From the NCBI RefSeq assembly GCF_964340395.1, contig NC_135552.1:24735681-24799680 (forward strand): a stretch of 64,000 nt of DNA. Reading direction: 5' to 3'. Positions 57,713 to 64,000 of this stretch are shown piece after piece (positions within the stretch are counted from its first letter, which is position 1; each line of letters starts with the position of its first letter). Below the pieces are notes generated by a model. The model worked only from the letters and a program-made list of their open reading frames with translations. It did not search any database and had not been told where the DNA came from. The position numbers and the translations under genes were made by a program. Source of the DNA: Glandiceps talaboti (taxonomy: Eukaryota > Hemichordata > Enteropneusta > Spengelidae).

Positions 57713-59813
57713 TTCGATAGTACATATACACACATGCATGTGCACACATACATACAATCGCCATATTTTCCTTTGCTCTTGTGTACAAAGCTATAGAGAG
57801 ACTATGCCTTGATTGTTGAGATGTCTTTACAAAAAACACTGAGCACATCGGTGATAAACGTGCTTGCAATTTTATTCCTTTAATTCATCAATTCCCAGTT
57901 GGTAAGGGGGATACGATATAGATGACTAGATTCCCATAGGATCGAATACAATTCCCTTCTCATCAATTTCCATCCTTTGCTAATTGCCGCAACTTATCGT
58001 TCTCGTATATGCAACGTTTATACGTAATTGATTGCTATGTTTTGGAGAAAGGGTGATTAATTTTCTACATCCAAACGACTTTATAATTGATGAGACGCCT
58101 TGAAAATGTGCTTTCTAATTACATATTAGTGCAACGTACGTATTACTAATATCTTGTTATCATACAAACAAGCGTAGCATCGTTTCCTTTGCCGAGTAAT
58201 TATCTTTTTAATTTTTCCTCGTTGAAAAATCTGACACTGAAACCATTTTTTTTAAATAATGATTTATATCACTGATATAAAACAGTGATTTTTACGTGAA
58301 TGTGGAACATGCTCACAAAATATTGTCGCATTGTTTTATGCTGATTAATATTAAGCTGCACACCTGGTCATGCACACATGATACAGATGGTATGCCAACA
58401 CTTATATAATATGCAATGAAGCATTCAGTTCTCTCTTGGCAAGATTTGAACTTGGACCAGATTTCCCAATGTTTGAAAATACAAAGGCATGTTTAAAAGG
58501 TCATGTACACTCATATTGATTATCGATAAAAACAATTTGCTGCAGCAGCAAATATAAACCCCGAAACAACAACAACGAAAAACATCATGTTAGTAGATCC
58601 CTTCATTGCATTTACATTTTGCGACAAAAGGTAGTTGATTGTCACAGTGTTGATTTTGGCCTCTGGTAGATATTATTGATTTAGTTTTTCACGGTCAAAA
58701 CAAACATTGGATCACTTATTCAAAATTGCTCGTAAATTTTTGCGGCAACGGTAAACTTGAAAATCATACAATAACAGTGAAGTACAAGAGCGAATGCTTG
58801 TATACTAGGGATAAATACTTATCCCTATGCCTCGAGGTATAAAATGAAATATGAAGTAGATACCCACAATTTGTAATTGAATTTTATCGTAATGGAAGTT
58901 ATCTACTGAGAATTTTACGATTGCTAATCCATCTGACTTGATTTCCTATAAATCCTTACAAGTGAGATTTGCTTGTGTATAACGTATTTCAAATAACTAC
59001 AACTCACTTGTTAAAGGGCGTAAGCTGAGTTTATACATTCCAGGGGTAATTCTTGTTGTAGATTTAAAGATACCTGTTGTATTCTACTTTCTCATGCATA
59101 TTTAACCACAGACAGTAATCTATGTCTATGATTTAACCATCAGTTGCCATTGGCAGAACTCATTATATTTAGAAATAATACATAAATGATTAGATGACGT
59201 AATTTATCACACGTATAATAAAATGTCAGAAAACCGTTATTATGCTATCAAGTGTGCTATTAAACATTGCCAGAATACAATTTTGGTGTCATTGAAGGCA
59301 TATACAACGACATACTATTATAGTTTAAGTAAGTATATTCACTCGAGCTTATAAAATCAGATTGTGTCACACTGTATTCATAAAACAAGTATTCTCGTGA
59401 CATCACATCGATTGATCTGTTTGCATTAAAAGTGTATGGTACAGAGCATGTTGTGAACAAAATGTGGAATGCGTGGTAAAAAGCGTAAAAGTAAAACAAA
59501 ATAAATGTGAGGAGATGACATTGATTGATATATCTGAATTTTTAAAAGAGAAATGGTTTACAAACAGTGTTACAGTGTTCTATTTTGTGAGTCAGAGATA
59601 ATCCCTCTGGAAAAGAAATAACGATTACGGGCGAATGTACTGACTGTTATGTCTCATTTTGTAGGGTGTTGGAAATTGGCAACTGTTGTTGTTGTTGGGC
59701 TCACTGAGCGCCACACACGATGATAGTTGGAAAGCTGCAGTAAAACTGCAGTAAAGCTTGTGTCAACGTTATCTGTAAGAGATTTCATATGTATGTTAAT
59801 TTTTGGGTTTCAG

Positions 59814-59976
59814 GAAGAGTTGACGTGTGCAGAAGTCCAGCCAGCCAGCACAGTGCAGTGAAGAACAGAGCAAAGCACAGACGGTTGTACCAGACTTCTT
59901 GTCAGTGTATAGGATATATCCGATAATTTCTGAAGACGGTTGGTTATACGGTGGAATATCGAAGCAACGGTAGCAG
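59814..59976 (+). other. Possible non-coding exon of an unidentified gene
   Basis: The segment is bounded by a TTTTTGGGTTTCAG acceptor-like sequence and a GCAG|GTAAGATT donor at 59976/59977. It has no long frame and contains CCAGCCAGCCAGCACAGTGC, resembling a 5'UTR exon. If real, it belongs to a plus-strand gene that extends past the right edge. It may also be a first exon starting further upstream. Confidence 0.3.
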
Positions 59977-62574
59977 GTAAGATTTCAAATTAATATCCTC
60001 GTCTTGTTAACCCAATTGAATGGCTGACGTCACTGAAATTAAATGCTTACTTTTATTTCTTTTTTAAATTTGTATTTATAAACTTGAAATGACGCTGCCT
60101 GCTCAAACTGTCGGGCGATCTCAAAAACCACGCCAATAGTAGCCGGGTTAGATATGGCCAACGATTTCACATCAAACTTTAACCAATTTTCGCAGCAAAG
60201 TAAAACTAAACGATTTGCCCAGCAAAACTAAAATAAATATTTTGTGAACTGGTTTCATGACGTCCATAAATCACCAATTTGTTTTGTTTTGCGAGAATAT
60301 TGGTACAGCTTGCCAGTGCCAGTTGTAATTGTCCATCTAGCGTTCTCATGGGAACGGTTTATATGATTTAATAGCCAACGAGTTACAAAGTAGCTCGTAC
60401 AGGTATTTTGTGTAAAGTATTTGACTTATGTTACGCAATGTGAATAAGCGCGAGTTAAGGTAATGAATCGTTTTGTAAATGTTGGGAGGATGTCTTTCGA
60501 GAATTTTGACTTGGTAAAAAAAATAATTTATTGGAAAAGTGTCGACTGACTGCGTACCTTTAATTTGTTTCTGATCTGCCGGAATGTCTATTACTTCTCA
60601 TTGTTAATGAGTTATTCTAAGGTATCGCATTTTGCAAATTAATGAAATGAATGTGATGTACTTTGTGTATATTTTGTGTTGGAAATTGGGTGTATATAAA
60701 TAATACTTTTAAGATGTTGCCTTGAATGAGTGAAAATGTTACATATATCTAAAATCTAAAAGAATATCATTGCACACTTTACAAATTCAACTAAAGAGAT
60801 AGGATATAATATCTTATTCGCGGTATTCTACCTATTTACGACCGATGAAGGAGACGTTTTAAATCTATCCTGGGTAGACTTTTTCAGATTTTAAACCTGC
60901 ATTAGTTTTACTCCCTCTATATAACAGCGTAATCCAGACACGAATTGGCGCCATATATCTGGCAGACTACAATTTAATTTGCAAGTAAATAAATTCCATG
61001 TGTACATTAGTCAATCTCGCGCTTTGCCATTGATTTATGGGAGAAAATGAGTAGCATGAATATGGAGATACTGTTAAAGAGCATGAATTTATTCTGATAT
61101 CTCTTAGGATTTGCTTTCTGTCATTATGAGTATTTGCTACCATATATTCATGGTCGCGTAAGGCATTATCGATCATCACATTGTTAGAAAAGAAATAAGT
61201 CAAAGTATTACCATCGTGAGAAAGCTCCGGAAAATTGAGATTATAGAGGTATAATGGCCCGAGGATGCACACTTCCTCTTCGAGGCAAACCAGTTTTGAT
61301 ACTGTGTAGGTAGTGTTTTGCTCTGGCTTCTTTTATCCTGCGACAGAATTAATTGAGGACTGGTGTACGTACTGACGGCTGCCTCAAATCCTGTGAATTG
61401 CGAATCCGTGATGGATCGACGTCAGGACGATACTATCCTGAAGCACGGATCGGCGCGAAATTGTGCTGGCATTTAGATAATAACTTGAACAATGAATAGC
61501 GTCCAAATCAAATGTTATTATATTGGCATCATGTAGTGGTTCGAGTATCTGGGAAAAAACTTGTTGAACCCTCGAAAGCGTAAGCGGGACATGGCAAATT
61601 TTAAAATGTGCACTATATTCTGTTTTTCGTCGAACGAAGAAAGATGAAATGAAATCAAACCGATTCTTCTTGTTCGCATCAGAAGACTCTAGACGTTTGT
61701 ATTAGATTAACAAAATAAACCACTTGTTCGCTCATGAACATACGCTAGATGAGATCAAACTTTAGATTCACATCTTGTATCTATTGCAGTGTCCTAAACT
61801 GATCTTATTACGTGAGGAGTCGCTGGCAAATGATTGTAAGGGCACTACCCTTACTTCTGTACGCACGGATGCGATCGATACACGGTGATAACGGAGGAAT
61901 ATGATAGCAAGTAAGGTTGCTTTATTCGTTAAAAATATATTGTCATTCGCTAGTTTATAGTATGTCATGCGTAGAAAGCGCAATAATCTGAGAATCTGTG
62001 TCATTTATTTATCATTGTGAAATTATTTATTGGGAGGAGAGAGGGTTAAAAATCACGAATTTTTACTGTCTAACTTAGATAATGACGTCACCGTATACTA
62101 TCACAATTTACCGTATGGTCAGTAATTAGTTACCATACTGGGAAAAGGTGGCAACGACTATTATTTCAAGAATGTTGCTGGTTGTTGATACCAAACACCA
62201 CATACACACTCTTTAACGACCTGTACTCACAGTGAAAAAAATGGCAGTGTAATTACACTTTTGAGAAACGTAACCGTACATCTGGACCACAAGAACAATT
62301 TAATATGCACTTTAACAACACGCACCGAGTACACGATATAGAAAACAAAAAAAACTACTTTTCAATAACGAGTCCCGAAAAAACAAAATATAAATTCAAA
62401 GACGGGGATTATTCCTGCATTGGGTAAGATTTTTCTTCATTGCGTTAAGGGGGGCCATTAATCTACTTAAGTTACTTTTTTTGGGGGGGGGGGGGGAGGG
62501 GGAGCTGTACCACTTCACTTATGTAAATATAGATTTCTATCGCTTCATAACAATCCGTACTTATGGCTAGCTCT

Positions 62575-62808
62575 TTCACCAGCCTGTCTCCGAAGAAACC
62601 CTTTGAGTGCAGCGCCTCATTACATCAGTGTCGTTGCATAAGGACAAAATAAGTGCCCTGGATAAAAAAACCCACATTCTTACAAGGACACTCTTCTTAC
62701 TTTAATACGCTATGGGATGTTATAAACGTCACACTCAGATTGGACTGGAAACCAGTGGTACGAAACAAGTGGTTTAACCATTCCGCCACCGACAACAACA
62801 CACTCATA
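62575..62808 (-). mobile_element. Decayed tRNA-derived SINE, second copy
   Basis: Minus strand: TCGGTGGCGGAATGGTTAAA, with A box TGGCGGAATGG (62788-62778), a degraded B-box region (GGTTTCCAGTCC), and AGTAAGAAGAGTGTCC corresponding to AGTAAGAAGAGAGTCG of the SINE at 27.8 kb. The two therefore belong to related families. No clear tail is found. Confidence 0.55.
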
Positions 62809-63006
62809 GTAGAGAATCAATAATTAGCAACTGCATAACTTTAATGTGTATCATTGTAATTGCCGCACCATTACACTATAACATACATTTTGGATCGTAT
62901 TTTTATAACTGTGAAAAAATAATCATAATTGTTCAATTAGCAAGTAAATGAAGAAAGAAAATATCTTTATTTAATAAACAATAAACACGAGTGCAGACGT
63001 ATGGAC

Positions 63007-63007
<1 letters not shown>

Positions 63008-63044
<37 letters not shown>
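63008..63044. repeat. (GACA)n microsatellite
   Basis: About nine GACA units. Confidence 0.95.
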
Positions 63045-63045
<1 letters not shown>

Positions 63046-64000
63046 TTTGTAAACACAAACGCATACATAACATTCAGTGGCAAATACTGCAAAACAAACC
63101 CCAAAAAACAGTGGACATTTATTGAAAGTTATAAACCGAAATGAACCTTTCATAGACAATGTCTGTCTTACTAATAATATCACGGAGTGACGTGTCTCCC
63201 CCCAACCCCTTGGCATCATATTTCTAAAAGGGACAGCCACCGTTCATATATATAGTTTTTTCATACTCTACATGAAATCCCTTGCCGAAGACTTTACATG
63301 CATGGATTATGTGTCTGAGCTATCGGCAGTGAGTTCGTGTGACACTATAAGGGTCATACATTGATCACTCATTTCAACAGCTGAATCTAAGGAAATAAAT
63401 AACAGCAGTCGTTTGTACGTGTATTTTAGCTGACAGTACGAGTCTACTTGATGCCTCGGTTAATCAGACTTAATTCCCAAAGAATGTCGCTAGTTAAATG
63501 TATTTCTAAAAATATAGCCACTACACAACATCAATGTTCTCATCCATAACATGTTGCTTAATAAGAAGGAATCAGCTGATTGGGAAGGAAAGGTTCAGTA
63601 CTTTGCACGTAATGGCGACCACATTGATGTGTTTGTTATGCAACAGCATTTAGCGCCAGTTGAAGATCTTCAATAGAACCTTCAAGAAGGAGTTCCATGA
63701 CCTAGCGAGTGTTGGAGAGTCATGCGAGAGCTGAATCTAAGGAAGCAAATAACGCAACGTCTCTATGCATTGGCTAGGTGTAAATAACAAGGATTACATT
63801 AAAGAAATTCTTCTTCTTTTTCTCGATAGAGACTCGCTAAAGTCTGAAGAACATGAACTATCACTTTGTAAGAAAGAACTTTACTGCAATAAGCTGAAAA
63901 TAAATATCGAATATTCAAACTCAAAATCTTGAGCTGGAAATCGTTATATAAATTTAAGGTGCTATCGACAAAAATGCCTTTCCCGGGTTACTGTATATCA

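Larger units (their letters stand above)
39850..59800. other. Intergenic region, CpG-richer, no recognised gene
   Basis: About 20 kb without a supported gene. It contains microsatellites, two tandem duplications, a CR1/L2-like remnant, a retroposon tail, a 61-nt palindrome and A/C-only tracts, all listed separately. CpG dinucleotides are visibly more frequent than in 1.3-39 kb. Isolated open frames are short and lack recognisable domains. Confidence 0.6.
59977..64000. other. Right-end region without recognised coding sequence
   Basis: It contains a decayed SINE (62575-62808), a G-tract near 62481-62496, a (GACA)n run at 63008-63044, and a short repeated phrase GCTGAATCTAAGGAA (63382 and 63731). 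It may be intron of the putative gene starting near 59.8 kb. Confidence 0.4.

Noticed and set aside
57372-57869. 165-codon minus-strand frame
   Set aside because: Most of it is microsatellite-encoded; no recognised domain in the unique ends.

Overview
This is eukaryotic, AT-rich genomic DNA from what looks like a marine invertebrate (invertebrate deuterostome or lophotrochozoan; I cannot settle which). It has GT-AG introns, long simple-sequence arrays, a very high density of TACATGTA-type palindromes, SINE and CR1/L2-like retroposon remnants and foldback elements. Nothing bacterial, viral or organellar is visible. Most long open frames are translations of microsatellites or transposon remnants.

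Two genes are clearly identifiable and lie head to head at the left edge. On the minus strand at 257-310 is the first coding exon of FTCD (formimidoyltransferase-cyclodeaminase), encoding MSRIVECVPNFSEGQSKE and followed by a GTAAGG donor. The rest of that gene lies outside the window. On the plus strand is a complete ZMYND11 (BS69) orthologue: 12 coding exons from 19654 to 32089, encoding 604 residues. Its domains, in order, are an N-terminal winged-helix-like region, PHD finger, bromodomain, linker zinc finger, PWWP, basic linker, coiled coil and C-terminal MYND finger. A non-coding first exon probably ends at 580, which would make intron 1 about 19 kb. Between the two genes are three CRE-like TACGTCA/TGACGTC sites, consistent with a shared bidirectional promoter.

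Layout: 1-1.2 kb, CpG-rich promoter region. 1.2-19.6 kb, CpG-poor intron 1 holding a CR1/L2-like fragment (3.9-4.45 kb), several foldback elements, a minisatellite (10.8-11.36 kb), a MULE-like MITE (12.1-12.6 kb), an unidentified coding-like block (15.2-15.74 kb), a Penelope-like remnant with a candidate hammerhead ribozyme (16.65-16.86 kb) and an ACGT/ACAT array. 19.6-32.1 kb, ZMYND11 coding exons. 32.1 to about 39.3 kb, probable long 3'UTR and flank, with a cluster of CArG-like boxes at 37.1-37.4 kb. 39.8-59.8 kb, visibly CpG-richer intergenic DNA with microsatellites, tandem duplications and retroposon debris. 59.8-60 kb, a possible non-coding exon of another plus-strand gene. 60-64 kb, no recognisable coding sequence, with one decayed SINE.

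The main observations are: (1) a 33-bp tandem repeat that multiplies the 5' splice site of the fourth ZMYND11 coding exon fivefold while keeping the frame open; (2) a candidate hammerhead ribozyme whose predicted cleavage point coincides exactly with the start of an inverted repeat; (3) the FTCD-ZMYND11 bidirectional promoter; and (4) a change in CpG density that seems to follow the ZMYND11 transcription unit.
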